Shown: positions 47,669 to 59,554 of the stretch, one piece after another
Layout of the letters: each line of letters starts with the position of its first letter
Numbering within the stretch: position 1 is the first letter of the stretch
Source: Medicago truncatula
Lineage: Eukaryota > Streptophyta > Magnoliopsida > Fabales > Fabaceae
Reading direction: 5' to 3'
Assembly (NCBI RefSeq): GCF_003473485.1
Contig: NC_053049.1
Location: 28,913,292 to 28,977,291 of the forward strand
Length of the DNA stretch: 64,000 nucleotides
Program-made: the position numbers and the translations under genes
The notes under the pieces: generated by a model
Seen by the model: only the letters and a program-made list of their open reading frames with translations
Told to the model about the DNA's origin: nothing
Databases searched by the model: none

Positions 47669-50600
47669 TCTTCTTATTATGAACTTAACAATGCAACCAA
47701 AACTCAAACTTCTCAGAACCCAAAATTGCAAAATCAAAGCTTCACTAGATGAGTATTTTGTGAATTGTGAATGAAATATGAAATGATCAAAGTAGAAGCT
47801 CAAGTCACCCTCTTAGAGAAGAAAAACAAAAAGAATGAATAATTTCTTCACTCTTGGGAAACAACTTGTCAGCAACGTAATGCAATGCAACAAATGTTGA
47901 AGTATATGACCCACATGGAGTCTATGGAAACATAAAAAGTGAGTGTGAAGATGTGAAAAAAAGGAAAAAGAGGTAGCCAGCTCCTACTAAAGCAACAAAG
48001 AAAATCAAAAATTTAAAAGAATCTCTGATTTCTTACATTGCTTTACATTTTATTACAATATTGTAATCCAATATTTAATAGTGTTAAGTGTTAACAATAG
48101 TTAATAGTACTTTTCTTTTTATTCAACACGTAAAGGTAAAGTAATGCATAAAAGCATCTTGACCTTCACCTTTATTAATCTCAGATTTACTATACCAATA
48201 TTTTTTCAACAAAAATAAATTAAATCAGTGAAACATTTGAAGATTTTGACACAACAAAAAGTTTACCATATTATTCACTTTTTGCTCTTATTGAATAGTA
48301 CTATTGACTGCAAATGAACAAAAGTTTCTTATTTTTTACCTTGACCCATTATCTAAAAATTAGTTGGATATATCACATTGTTGTAAATTCTGATTTTTCT
48401 TCTAGCTTAAGTAATTTATAAAATGAGGTTTTTGTTATGTAGCTGCAGGTTCAAAGTGATTGTTTAGGCCATGGTTTGTTACTTGCTGATCAAACCGAAA
48501 TTTCGTATAGTCATTACAGTTGAGTTGGTCTATCTTACGTCGTTGATAGAGAACAGATGGCTCACATACTTTGACAGATCGAGAACTTGAAATCTCAACC
48601 GACCAATCTCAGACCAATGATTGAGATAACTGACAGGAGTGATGGCTAATTGCAAGTGAATTAATTTTATTATATCAAAGTGTAAGTTGATCTACTGTCA
48701 GGATCGAGTGCAAGTGCTTGGTGCGCAATGTGTGAGTGATCTACTAGTATCCTCCTACTGGAGGCTATGGTGTTTAAAACAACAAAAATTTATAATCTTG
48801 GCAATCTATGCTTTTATTATTTCTTTGACAGAACGCAATCTAAGATTTTATTCTTTCAGTTGTTTTTCATTTCTATATCTTTCACATCACGTGGATTTCT
48901 TCACTCATTTCACAATTATATAATCTTTTCCATATTATTAATAAACCGTGCTTAGAACTTTCACCATAACTCAAACCACTTGATTTTTATTTTTTTTTAA
49001 ATATTGTTATACTTTTCTTTGGCATGAAGAAACGAAACGGTTCTTTCTTATATATACACTTCATCCCACAAGACAATTTGTATATTCAATAAATTTTATG
49101 TGGCAAAATTCAGAATCTTCTTTTTCCGTTAATAGATTGACGTCCTTCTGTGTGAGTTGATATATTCCAACTAAAATAACTTTTGCTTTATTTTAACAAA
49201 ATATTTTTATTCGTAAATGTTTCACCATAAAATGTGTGTAGTCTAACTTTGATGTATAGTTTGTGTTTGATGTATAGTTTGTGATGTGTGACTGCAACAA
49301 ATGGTGAAAAATGCGATTGTATTAAATTCCACTCCGTTGGACAGCACCATTGATAATGATAAAAATTGAACATGTACAAACTTAACCTTTCCATGTATTT
49401 TGCAACTTTAACCAAAGGTGCTTTAGATTCCTTTCGGCTACACATTGTTTTGAAAAAAGCCATATTTGTTTGACCAATCATTACTCTTCATTTTTGTCAA
49501 TGTTCATTCATGGTTGTAGAAGAATATAATACTACTCTATAGAAGAAATCCTTCCACCGTTGTTATGTGGACTAAAAAAATGTGGTGGTGGTAAAAGCTA
49601 TAACACACACCCCCATATGAAATAATGTCAGGTAAATGCTTAAAAAGAGTATACGCCAGAACAGGTTTCTACCTTTAACTTCATCAACTCACATGCTACT
49701 GCTACACAAAAGATATGTACCAAACAAGAATGGTAATTTATACATATCTTTTAGTCACATGCTACATAAAACTAATAATGGAGGTTTTATTTCTTTTAAT
49801 AAATGGAGTGGAGTAGATAACCCATTAAAAACAAACAAATCAAAATCAAATTGATTCAGTTTTAGTTTTGCCAAACTCGAAAATACACCAATACAATCAT
49901 CAACTTACGAATAAGAGAGCTTTGAATGTGAAGTTTATTTTTCTTCATAAAGTTATTAAAACTCTCTAAGGCCTCATTAGTGATGAGGGAACTCAAAATG
50001 TATTGATGGATGATTTTGAAAGTTTTCGCAGGACTCTCAAATTCTTCAAAAAAAAAAAAAAAAAATTGTTTTACAATTAGCTCGTAAGCTTCCACTTCTC
50101 TCTCCCTTTTAAAATTTTGTCCCAAACATGGTGAAAAATTTCCCACCTCTAAAGCCCTTCTCTACCTTTCCCTCCTAACTCTCAAACAACTCTTAAAAGA
50201 TCAAGCCAGCAAATCTAAGAGTTTGTTTGCCTTCTTCTCAACTCTAAAACAAGCATTTCAAGACAACACAGACGAGTCCTCGTCTGATAAAGGAGGTGAA
50301 GTTGAGTCGCATACAAAGGGAAGTAAAGAATGAAAACTAGATGCAAAACAAAAACTAACCAAAACCTCCAAAATACACCGAAACTTAAAGAACAAGACAA
50401 TAAATAAGGATTTTGGATATTTCATCTACTGAGTAAAGATAAGATGAAGGAGTGGATGTAGCATTGTGGCAAATATGGCATATCATTGGGTTCCAAACAA
50501 GGTTTTAGAAATAAAAATAAAATATGTCAAAGCGGGGTCAACCTAATAAAACGAGTAAATAATATCACCAAAAGTTTTAGAAATAATGAATAAACAAAAC

Positions 50601-50699
50601 TCAAGAGCTTCAAGGTAGAAATGTTTGATTATATTTTCATCGTGTTTTTCTACCTTGGAGTTTCTTTCTCAACCATTATAGGATGCAAATTTTGTAATT
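47669..50699. other. Gene-free stretch upstream of NAT and downstream of LSM12
   Basis: The first few hundred bases are the presumed NAT promoter. No gene is recognised; open frames at 48687-48923, 49188-49481, 49636-49854 and 49862-50146 have no domains, and the last contains a poly-Phe run from a poly-A tract. Confidence 0.5.
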
Positions 50700-53600
50700 C
50701 TATTGACCACCAGAACCGCGAAGTTGCAACCTCTTCCTCTCGAACTCAAGCTGCAAAAAAGGAACAAGAAAAATTAACATCAAACCTAGGTGGCAAGAAT
50801 AATTGCTGAACGTGAAAAGTTTAAATTTTTAAAAAACCAAAAGGGCTAATGATATACTACCGAGCAATAAGTTGTATCATTTTCTATCAACTATCATAAG
50901 AAATCACCGAAACATGTCGTAGTCAATAGAGTCCCCCAAAGTAATGAGTCTCTCTTCATACAATGAAGGGACCGAGGTTTAAACTTATAACCCACAAATT
51001 ATTCAAATTCGTAATAACTAGCCCAGTTCAAATAAGACGGGCTTAAATGTGAAAATAGTCCCTGCAAATATTTGACATTTTGGTTTTAGTCCCTGTAAAA
51101 AAAAAAATTGGTTTTAGTCACTGCAAATATAAAAATTTTGGTTTTGGTCATTGGTATTTTGTTTTAGTCCTTGTAATATGTAGAATATTTGATTTTAGTC
51201 CCTCAAAATGAGGACTAAAATGAATATTATAGGGACTAATTTCAATATGAAATGATTTTACAAGGATTAAAACAAAATACTAAGGACCAAAACCAAATAT
51301 TCTATATTTGCAGGGACTAAAACCAAATTTTTTTTTTTATAGGGACTAAAACCAAAACGCCAGATATTTGCAGGGACCATTTCCATATTAAAGCCAATAA
51401 GACGATGTTTGGATAAACAGCTTAATTAAAAACTTTTGTATAAACTAGTTCTATAATCAAAGATAAAATAAAATCAAACTGTTTTTATATATGATATAAT
51501 TGTTTTCAATTTTCATAACCTATTCTGGAGAGCTTATGGAAATACGCTGAAAAAAACTTATAGACATGACATAAGTTGTTTCCATAAGCTCTCGCAAATA
51601 GTTTCACAAGTCCTTGTGTCAATAGATAAGCTTAAATAAGTCAATCCAAACAGGACCGCAATGGACGTAATAAAATTTTTAGAAAAATAAAATGTAGTAA
51701 TATAGAAGGAGAACACAGATTCTGTGCCCAAGTTTTCATTTTTCTGTTCATTTTTGAAGGAATGATGAATCATAAGGCCACAAGGACGAGCATATTACAA
51801 GCCCCTGATGTTTATACAATTCCATTTGCTATTAATACAAAACAAATTTACATGCCATATATGCATTTGAGACTAAACAAATAACAAAAGAAAAATATTT
51901 ACCACTTTCTTCACCCGGTCATTTGCAGCAGGAGTACCACCAATCACACATTCAGAGTGATAAGGACTGCTGACGCGCACCTCATTCATCACGACTATGA
52001 CGGTCTTGTCCCAGCGGACTGGAAGCCTGGTTACATGACAATGTCATCAGTTAAAAAGAAAACAAATATGTAGTACAAGACTACTAGTTCATGAATCAAA
52101 TTCATATCGATCAAGACAAATATAAAACAATTAGAAAGCTGGTGATTCCAGTTAAAAAGAAAACAAATATGTAGTACAAGACTACTAGTTCATGAATCAC
52201 ATTCATATCGATCAAGACATAAACAATTAGAAAGCTGGCGATTCCAAGGCAAAAAGCACCAAAATGTTTGTGTCGTGCAAGAGAAAGAGGTTAACATTAG
52301 AACACAAATAAAACATAAAATAAAAGGCTGCATTGAATCAATGAACAAATCTCCATTGTCCCATGATATGTTACTTAGTAAAAATATTGTCAGATAAAGG
52401 CTATAACAGCACTATAGCACTGAACAATAGTGGAATTTGAACAACCCGTTATTTTCCACAATCTGTAATTGACAACATTGTTTTTGGACCAACAAAAAAG
52501 AAGTTCCCCTGCCCCTCACATTTTGTTTGGACATCCCTTCACATTACTCAAGTGTTGGGACTTGGGGAACACTTCTAACACGTTTGTGCCAAGTTTTATC
52601 ATAAAAAATAGTCAAACATATGTTTCATTCATAGCCAAATGAAAATCCAGATAGAACATATGTGCTACTTTAGCCGCTATCGAGAACACTTTTCCACTAG
52701 CTCATATTCATATATATTGTTGTCAATCACAGATCGCAGAAAATAGCGGTTTGTTCAAATCCTACTATGCTATATTGCTACTATAGCCGCTATTGCTAAC
52801 ACTCTGTACTATAAATAGAGTATCACGGAATAATAGCAATTTATTCAAACTACGCTGCGTTATAGCTCCGCCACTATTTGACAACATTGCTCTTATAGAA
52901 ATTAAAAGACGAATTGATTGTATGGTATGATAACCAAAAATCTTCTATTTAATAACTTCTTGTTCTCTCAAAAATTCACTTAATTCTAGGGCATGGGAGT
53001 TGTCACCATAAAATAAATTTTAAAAAAAAAACCTACAAAACAAAGGTCTACCCAGTTTTCTAGCATCCATATTATGATAACCAACACTAAGCATATGCAA
53101 AACATACAATCAGGTATATTTCTTTCTTAGATAGTGTTGTCAAATAGCGGCGCTACAACATGGGGGAATTTGAACAAATCTCTATTGCTTCACGATACGC
53201 CGTTTAGTAATAAATAATTGTCACATAACGGCTATAGCTGCGCTACAGTACTGCAGCACAGTAAAATTTGAACGAACCACTAGTGTCCACAAACTGCATT
53301 TGACAACATTGTTTTAATACCAACCAAAAAGAAGTACCCCTACCCCACATTTTGTTTGGACATATTCACATTATTCAGTCGATACGGTGTTGGGACTTGA
53401 GGAACCCTTAGAACATCTAACATAACTAAACCCAAGTGTGTATCAAGTTTTATGGTAAAAAGAACAGTCAAACATGTCCATTACAACCAAAGAGGAATTG
53501 CCTTCCCCTAAAATGAAATCCCTAAAGTCACCCTAAATAATGCATCCAGAAAGTAAATTAGGAATAAGGGGAAATCCAGATTGGAAAAAAACATTTGAGC

Positions 53601-55020
53601 TCTACGACAGGAATAAGAAGCGTATAAATATGAACAAGTTTGCATACAATTTTCCACAAGCTCTTATAGAGTGGTGTAAATCTCAGATCGCAGAAAATTG
53701 TAATTTGTTCAAATTCCGCAATCCTACAGGGCTATAGTGCCGCTATAGCCGCAATTAGACAGCATTTTTTACTAAATAGAGTATCTCGGCGGAACAATAG
53801 CATTTTGTTCAAATTCCACTACACTATAGCACCGCAATTTGACAACATTGTTCTTATAGATATTAAAAGATGAAATGGTCGTACGATAACCAAAATATTC
53901 TATTTAATAACTAACACTCTCATTTAAGTTCTCCATAAATCCCTATAAACTTCTAAAGCCATTATTATGAATCAGTAGAAACTAATCCAATCCAGGGTAA
54001 TATCACAATAAAATAAAATTATTTCCATTGATGACCTCGAAAAGGGACATGGTAATGAGCATGCTCCGATCCGCGTTAAGCACTTACGTTTTAGATAATG
54101 CATCAAAGATGTTCTGTGCTTCACTTGTAACACCAACCCCAATCCTCTCAGCATCTGCTTCAGCTTGTCTACAACCCCAAAACAAAAATCACTTAAAATA
54201 ATCACACATCAACATCATTAAAAAAAACAACATAGGATTCGGATTCGCTAACTAGTCACGATGAATATGTGTCTATTTCTCTCCTATATTGTTTTCTCTC
54301 TTATCTAATCTATTATTTCTCTTGATCTTTTTCTTTCATAAAATACAATAGAGTCGCAGTGACTTTTCCGCCACAAAGTCACTTAATCCATCTTAGAAAT
54401 CGTGATTGGCCTAACACAATCCTAAAAAATCGGCTTGTGAGTTGAGGATTGCCCCACTTATAAACTCAAGGTCAGGCCATATTTTTTCCAATATGGGACT
54501 CTTTAACGATCCAAATCTAAAAAAAATAACCATTTATACAAAAATATTTTTTTTAATGGGAATAGTTTTGTTCTTTTCATCCGGGTTTGAACTTAAATCC
54601 TCCAATTACTCAAACTAGTTGAACTACCTAACCCCATCAATAAAAATGTTAAAATTGCTAATTGTAAAAAACAAAATAAAATAAAATAATTGATTTAGAG
54701 AACGAATACCTAATTGCAAGTTCTTCTCTAGATTGAAGAGCATTAATATCAAGAAGACAATGATTTGGATCAAGTGGGTCTTGACCTTGACCTAAAAAGG
54801 TGAAATCTTTGATATAATCAGCTTTCAAAAGCCTAATATTTCGACGAGGACCATGTTTGGAACCTTCTTGAAGTACGAGGTAGTTGGAATCACGATCAAA
54901 AGTAACAACTTGACCTTCAAATTCATCACCTAACGTTGTCCTGATCGAAAGGAAACAACCCACCGCAAACTCATCTCCGTTGTTGTTGTTGTTGCTTCCA
55001 CTTTCCATCGTCATCGCCAT
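50700..55020 (-). CDS. LSM12: LSM12-like RNA-binding protein, 4 exons
   Basis: Homologue of eukaryotic LSM12, which pairs an Sm-like fold with an anticodon-binding-type AD domain and is linked to RNA metabolism with ataxin-2. Exons: 55020-54710, 54168-54088, 52026-51903, 50750-50700, giving 188 residues with closing phases. After an Asn-rich start ([12 protein letters not shown]), the Sm-like part runs about 15-75 ([41 protein letters not shown]). The AD domain runs about 95 to the end ([60 protein letters not shown]). The last exon adds [16 protein letters not shown]. The two large introns hold MITEs, tandem duplications and GCTATAGC repeats. An upstream Met is not available in frame nearby. 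Confidence 0.9.
51040..51396. mobile_element. Foldback MITE with GTCCCTGCAAAT ends, in LSM12 intron 3
   Basis: AATAGTCCCTGCAAATATTT at the left is complemented by AGATATTTGCAGGGACCATT at the right. Nested TTTTAGTCCCT / AGGGACTAAAA pairs continue to the centre near 51210. This type of foldback is frequent in legume introns, as I recall. Confidence 0.85.
51401..51657. mobile_element. Foldback MITE, LSM12 intron 3
   Basis: GACGATGTTTGGATAAACAG and AAGTCAATCCAAACAGGACC are imperfect complements at the two ends. Interior words such as GAGCTTATGGAAATA and CATAAGCTCTC match. It abuts the previous MITE. Confidence 0.7.
52048..52244. repeat. ~100-bp tandem duplication in LSM12 intron 2
   Basis: Two adjacent copies (52048-52148 and 52149-52244) begin CAGTTAAAAAGAAAACAAAT and share CTACTAGTTCATGAATCA and AATTAGAAAGCTGG. 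They differ by a 5-bp length change and two or three bases, so the duplication is young. Confidence 0.9.
52380..53870. repeat. Clustered 'GCTATAGC' repeats in LSM12 intron 2
   Basis: At least four blocks (about 52385-52480, 52715-52890, 53125-53315, 53660-53855) combine TTTGTTCAAAT, CTATAGC/GCTATAG and TTGACAACATTG words. Between them two longer stretches also repeat (CACATTTTGTTTGGACAT near 52517 and 53346, followed by GTGTTGGGACTTG...GGAAC). The intron seems built by repeated duplication of a composite unit. Confidence 0.75.
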
Positions 55021-55143
55021 GTTTTGTTTGTTTTGACTGATGTTGTTACTTCGAATTATGTTACGTTTGTTTGTTTGTACGGTTTTTCAAATGTTTTTAT
55101 TTCTCTTACTAGTTTACACTTTGAAAATTGATTTTACGACGTA

Positions 55144-55450
55144 CTCACTCCGTCCTATAATATAAACAAAAAAATACATTTTCTTTGTACCAAAATATAA
55201 GAAAAAACACAAACTTTTATTTTTTTCAAGATTTTTTTTTGTTATTCTCGTAAAATTAAATGTAAATTACATTCAATTTTCTCTTTCTTTCATTTTTTCC
55301 ATAATCAATAGCCAATGAAAATTGTTTTTACATCTCCCTATAAAACTTTTTTCAAAGAAAACACAAAAAACTATACTTCAAATTCTTATGTTTTAGTTTT
55401 CTTAATAAGTGTGATTTTTGTTTTTTTCTTATAATTTGGGACGGAGGGAG
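55144..55450. mobile_element. Stowaway-like MITE with TA duplication
   Basis: Starts CTCACTCCGTCCTATAATAT and ends TATAATTTGGGACGGAGGGAG, with TA at 55142-55143 and 55451-55452. The right end abuts the inverted repeat of the second large element. Confidence 0.9.
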
Positions 55451-55708
55451 TAGAATACTTCCTATTGACATAAATAAATGACACTTTTATCTCAGTGGCA
55501 GTTAACTACCGTTAGACTATGCACCGACAGTTAACAACCGCCAGCCTTCTAGCGGCAGTTAACTGTCGTCATGTTCGTGATATATTCAAGTCAGTAGCCA
55601 GACACTCACTTACTCCATCATCTTCACCATTTTTCTCTCAAATTTTCACTCACTCTCTCTAAAAAAAACTCTACCAAATCATCCAAAATTTCTTTCACTA
55701 AATCACAA

Positions 55709-56151
55709 GTAAGTTATCACTTATGCTATTGTCATACATTTTAGTTAGTATATGTGTTTATATGTTTATAATTTTAGTTATTGTTTAATTATTAAATTTT
55801 GAATTTTTGTTTTTAATATAGTTATGTTGTAGATCTAAAATGCTATTAACATATATTATGAATACATGTTATAATGAAGTTATATGCTTAAATTTTTATT
55901 TTTATTTTTTAATTTTTTAATGTTTGAATTTTTGTTTTTAATATAGTTATGTTGTAGATCTGAAATGCTATTAACATATATTATGAATATCTGTTATAAT
56001 GAAGTTATATTGCTTAAATTTATATATATTTTTTTCAAATTTTTATAAATTTTTTAGGGTTTGTTTAGGATTTTTAGGGTTTATGTCAAATTTTCACTAC
56101 AACCGTTTGAATGAATTTTTCATTGATTATTTTTAATTTCTAATTGTGTAG
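55709..56151 (+). other. Intron in the 5' leader of ORF1, element 2
   Basis: Donor GTAAGTTATC after AAATCACAA and acceptor TGTGTAG, ten bases before ATG 56162, match the element 1 layout. The intron contains a direct repeat of about 115 bp: TTTAATATAGTTATGTTGTA occurs near 55812 and near 55935. Confidence 0.7.
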
Positions 56152-56472
56152 ATTTGAAACAATGGCCGGGTGGATCGATATTCATCCACAATTCAACGGC
56201 GGAGAACCTCAGAGGTTGAAAGTTCGGTGCCTTGGTGTAACGTTAAGAGGTCTCAAGGATGAATTAACTGAATTCAACCAAGGAGTCAACCCCAAAGACA
56301 CAAGGAGGGTGGAACACGTTCGGTATAAACGTCCAACGCTCGACGAGGGGAGAGTATCATTCACTTGGGTGGAATTAACGAACGACGAAAACGTGACGAG
56401 CATGTTTTGGGAGCACAGCATGTTCCAGTGGATCGATATGCGCATAACATTGCTGAGATCAACTGAAGATAT

Positions 56473-58563
56473 TGTAACGCCCTAATTGTTTTATTTAACT
56501 ATTTTTGATTTATGTGGAGTATATATATAGTTATATATGATGTTTGGTGATTTATGTGGAGTATATGTATATATTTATATATATGCGTGATTTTTGAGTG
56601 ATTTATGTGGTGTATTATTTTGTTAAATGGTTTATTTGATAATAATTAGAATAAGTATGAAATAATAATTATTTTGGTGTTTGGGGAGTTAATAGAAGTT
56701 AATAGAAATTATGGAGAGTTAAGTGTAATTAGAAGGAAGTTACTTTTGAGTGGGAAGTTATACAGAGAAGTTAGAATCAGTTTCACGTAGAACCAGTTTT
56801 GGGAGAAAGCAAGAGAGAACCAAGGAAGAACCAAGAGTTGATTTTTGTTGTGCATTTCTTCTGCAAATTTAAGGTAAGGGTGAGGTTTACTTCAATAGTG
56901 TAGATTTTAAAGTCTGATTTTGAGTTTAACAGGTTTTAGAGTGAAATTGAAGAATTGGGTATTAATTGAATTAATGGTTTTTGGGGTAGATATTGCTGTT
57001 CTGATGTTAGAATTTGGTTTTGGTTTTGGTTGAATAGAAACATTCATTTCTCATTTGTAAATTGATTTGGGGAGTGATTGGAAGAAAAATGGGATTTTTG
57101 GGAAAAACCAGTTTTCTGCCCGTACAGAAGTTCATTGCTCGCCTCGCGAGTAGTCTTGCTCGCCATGGCGAGTGAGCAACTTCATAGCTCGCCTCGCGAG
57201 CAGACCAACTCGCCATGGCGAGTAGCCCAGATTAAAACTTGATTTTTGAAAAGTTGTTATAAGATGTTTTGGGGATGGTTTAAGGTACCTAGATGATAAT
57301 AATGAAGACTGAAACAATTTTCAGGTTAAAAAGATGATTAGGGAGCTTAGTATAGAAGTTTGAGTGAGAAAATGTCATTTTTTCCGAGAGCACCTAATTT
57401 TCACTCGCCTCGAGTTCGCCTTGAACTCGCCATGGCGAGCTTGTGATTTTGTGAACTCGCCATAGCGAGCAGATGTGCTCGCGAGGCGAGCTGTGCAGTT
57501 TAGGGTGCAGTTTTCCTTGCATGAATGGTAGTACTTGGTGTTGTTGTTTTTGAGCATGGTTATATGTAATTATGCATTATTTGGGATGATTGGATTGTTG
57601 GATTGATGATTACTGATGATGACTGAAGTGTATGTTATTTATTGAATCATACATGTTGTTTAAGTGGTGTCACATGGAGTTTGCATTGCATGGTCAATTG
57701 TATGTAGATATACACAAGTAGGTCCATTGCATATGCATAAAACAGTGGAGAGGACTCATGTCCTGGAGTACTAGTTGCTCAACAGCGGTGAGGGCTTCGG
57801 TCATGATGAATGCTTTAACCATTCAAAAGCGGTGAGGGCTTCGGTCCTGTTTGGTACCACATGCATATTTGCATCCATTGAGAAGTCTAAGGTGTTGTCT
57901 TAGCAGTGTTGTCATGTCATTTGCATGAGTCTTAGTTATTGATTGTGGTTGTTACTTGATGATGATGATGTTGTTGGTGAATATGTACATTGTATACATA
58001 CTTGTTAAGTGGGTTATGATGATGATGTTGTTGCTTGTGAATTAATTATGTATATTTGCAAGATGATGTATTTGATGTTATAGGGTGTTAGATTCAATTA
58101 AAGATTTAATATCTATATTTATTGTTGTGAATCTCACCCCTTCTGCTTGAAAATGTTACCCTTCCTATGGGTAACTTGCAGGTGATCCTGAGTAGTTGGT
58201 GGTGGCTCAATGTCGTGTCTAGGGCTTTGATACGTGGGATGAGAATTATTATTTATATCATTGTTGTTTTTCCTTTCCATGTATCAAATTTTGGAATTGT
58301 GATGTGGAGCCTTTTATTGTCTTTTGAACAACGTTGTTGACTTATGCTAAGGCCTTTAATGCCATAGACTGTTGTTGGATGTTCATGAGATTATGGATTT
58401 GAAAACTATTCCGTTGCTATGTTTTCATATATATCAAGTTGTTTTGACTAAATAGTTTTATTTTCTATTTAAGAAATTTTGAAATGACGTGTAGCATGCC
58501 CGTTGTGGAATTACTCTGACGAATATTTGTTATTTAATTGCTTTTGGGTAACGGGGTGTTACA
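56473..58563 (+). mobile_element. 2.09-kb LTR-like insertion with 5-bp duplication
   Basis: Begins TGTAACGCCCTAATTG and ends GGTAACGGGGTGTTACA, so it has TG...CA termini with short inverted TGTAAC/GTTACA. GATAT flanks both sides (56468-56472 and 58564-58568). A 5-bp duplication and these ends suit a solo LTR of a retrotransposon; no internal coding region, primer site or second LTR is seen. The centre carries CG-rich palindromes (57136-57500). The minus-strand frames at 57007-57216, 57132-57317 and 57375-57557 arise from those palindromes. Confidence 0.85.
57136..57500. repeat. CTCGCC/GGCGAG palindrome cluster inside the LTR-like element
   Basis: Seven or so palindromic words of the forms CTCGCCTCGCGAG, ACTCGCCATGGCGAGT and CTCGCGAGGCGAG occur within 365 bp of otherwise AT-rich DNA. 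The element 1 copy keeps a shorter version (26165-26210). Confidence 0.85.
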
Positions 58564-58630
58564 GATATCATCAACAGCTTGATTCCGTCAGAAGATCGTC
58601 ATTAGGTACGGAATGAATGCATCTCTTAGC

Positions 58631-58935
58631 TACAACAATTGTCTTCCTTTGAATGAGGTAATTCAAACTTGTCAAACGGCAGGTCTCCAATATTCGACCG
58701 GTATTCCCATTGTTCTTGTCAAAAGATTAAATTCTTGTTAGGCTGGTTTAAATGAAGGTATTGAAGTTTCAAAGAATGGACCTCATTATTTTGACATTTG
58801 AATACCGTCATTTAATCCTAGCCTAACAATAATTTAATCTTTTGAATGGAACATTGGGAATGCCTGTCGAATATTGGAGTCCTGCTGCTTGGCAAGTTTG
58901 AATTTACCCAATTCAAAGGTAAGACAATTGTTGCA
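58631..58935. repeat. Long inverted repeat (hairpin 2A)
   Basis: ACAACAATTGTCTTCCTTTG is complemented by CAAAGGTAAGACAATTGTTG, and inner TTCTTGTTAGGCTGG by CCTAGCCTAACAATAA. It corresponds to hairpin 1A. Confidence 0.85.
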
Positions 58936-58953
58936 GTTGGGAGGTACAAATGT

Positions 58954-59210
58954 CCAACTGCAACAATTGTCTTCCTCTGAATTGGGTAATTCAAACTTGG
59001 TAAACGGCAGGACTCCAACATCCGATGAGCATCTTGAATGATGATATTCAAGTGTCAAAAGAATCTCATTCTTTTGACACTTGAATATCATCATTCAATT
59101 CTTTTGACACTTGAATATCATCATTCAAGATGCTCATCGGATGTTGGAGTCCTGCTGTTTAGCAAGTTTGAATTGACCCCATTCAGTGGTAAGATAAATG
59201 TTGCAGTTGG
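58954..59210. repeat. Long inverted repeat (hairpin 2B)
   Basis: CCAACTGCAACAATTGTCTT is mirrored by GATAAATGTTGCAGTTGG. CAGGACTCCAACATCCGATG is an exact complement of CATCGGATGTTGGAGTCCTG, and GAGCATCTTGAATGATGATA of its mate. Near the loop TTCTTTTGACACTTGAATAT repeats twice in tandem, followed by CATCATTCAA each time. The stem is nearly perfect over about 70 bp. Confidence 0.9.
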
Positions 59211-59554
59211 AAGGTACATTCCGGAATGTAATGTAATGCAATGTAGTGTGATAACATATATAGTTGAATATGCATAATACATGTTGTTTTGAATGGAACA
59301 ATAATTATCTTATTTATTCACTTTTCGAATTTATTTATTCATTACGCAATTTTAATTAGTTGAATTAACGTTAGATTTAATTAGTTTTTATTTGAATACG
59401 CAATTATTCAAAACGCGACTTTAATCGAAATTATTCAAAATGCGATTTTAATTGAAATTATTTAAAACGCAAATTTATTCAAAGTACCAATATGTCAAGC
59501 AAAATGTACCATAAAAACAGATCCAAAACAATTAGATATTACAACCCATTACAT

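Larger units (their letters stand above)
56162..58605 (+). pseudogene. 'MAGWID' gene (ORF1) of element 2, split by an LTR-like insertion
   Basis: The frame from ATG 56162 runs through MAGWIDIHPQFNGGEPQRL to RSTEDI. It is cut at 56472/56473 by a 2.09-kb insertion. The last codons, ending PSEDRH and TAG, lie beyond it at 58569-58605. As it stands the frame reads through the insertion for a few codons and stops near 56485, so a protein missing only the last eleven or so residues could still be made. All earlier codons are open. It shares leader intron and wording with the intact copy at 23911-24258. Confidence 0.8.

Noticed and set aside
49862..50146. 94-residue minus-strand frame, MGNFSPCLG...
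   Set aside because: It includes a poly-Phe run from a poly-A tract, has no domain and no splice partners. The DNA resembles a decayed dispersed repeat.
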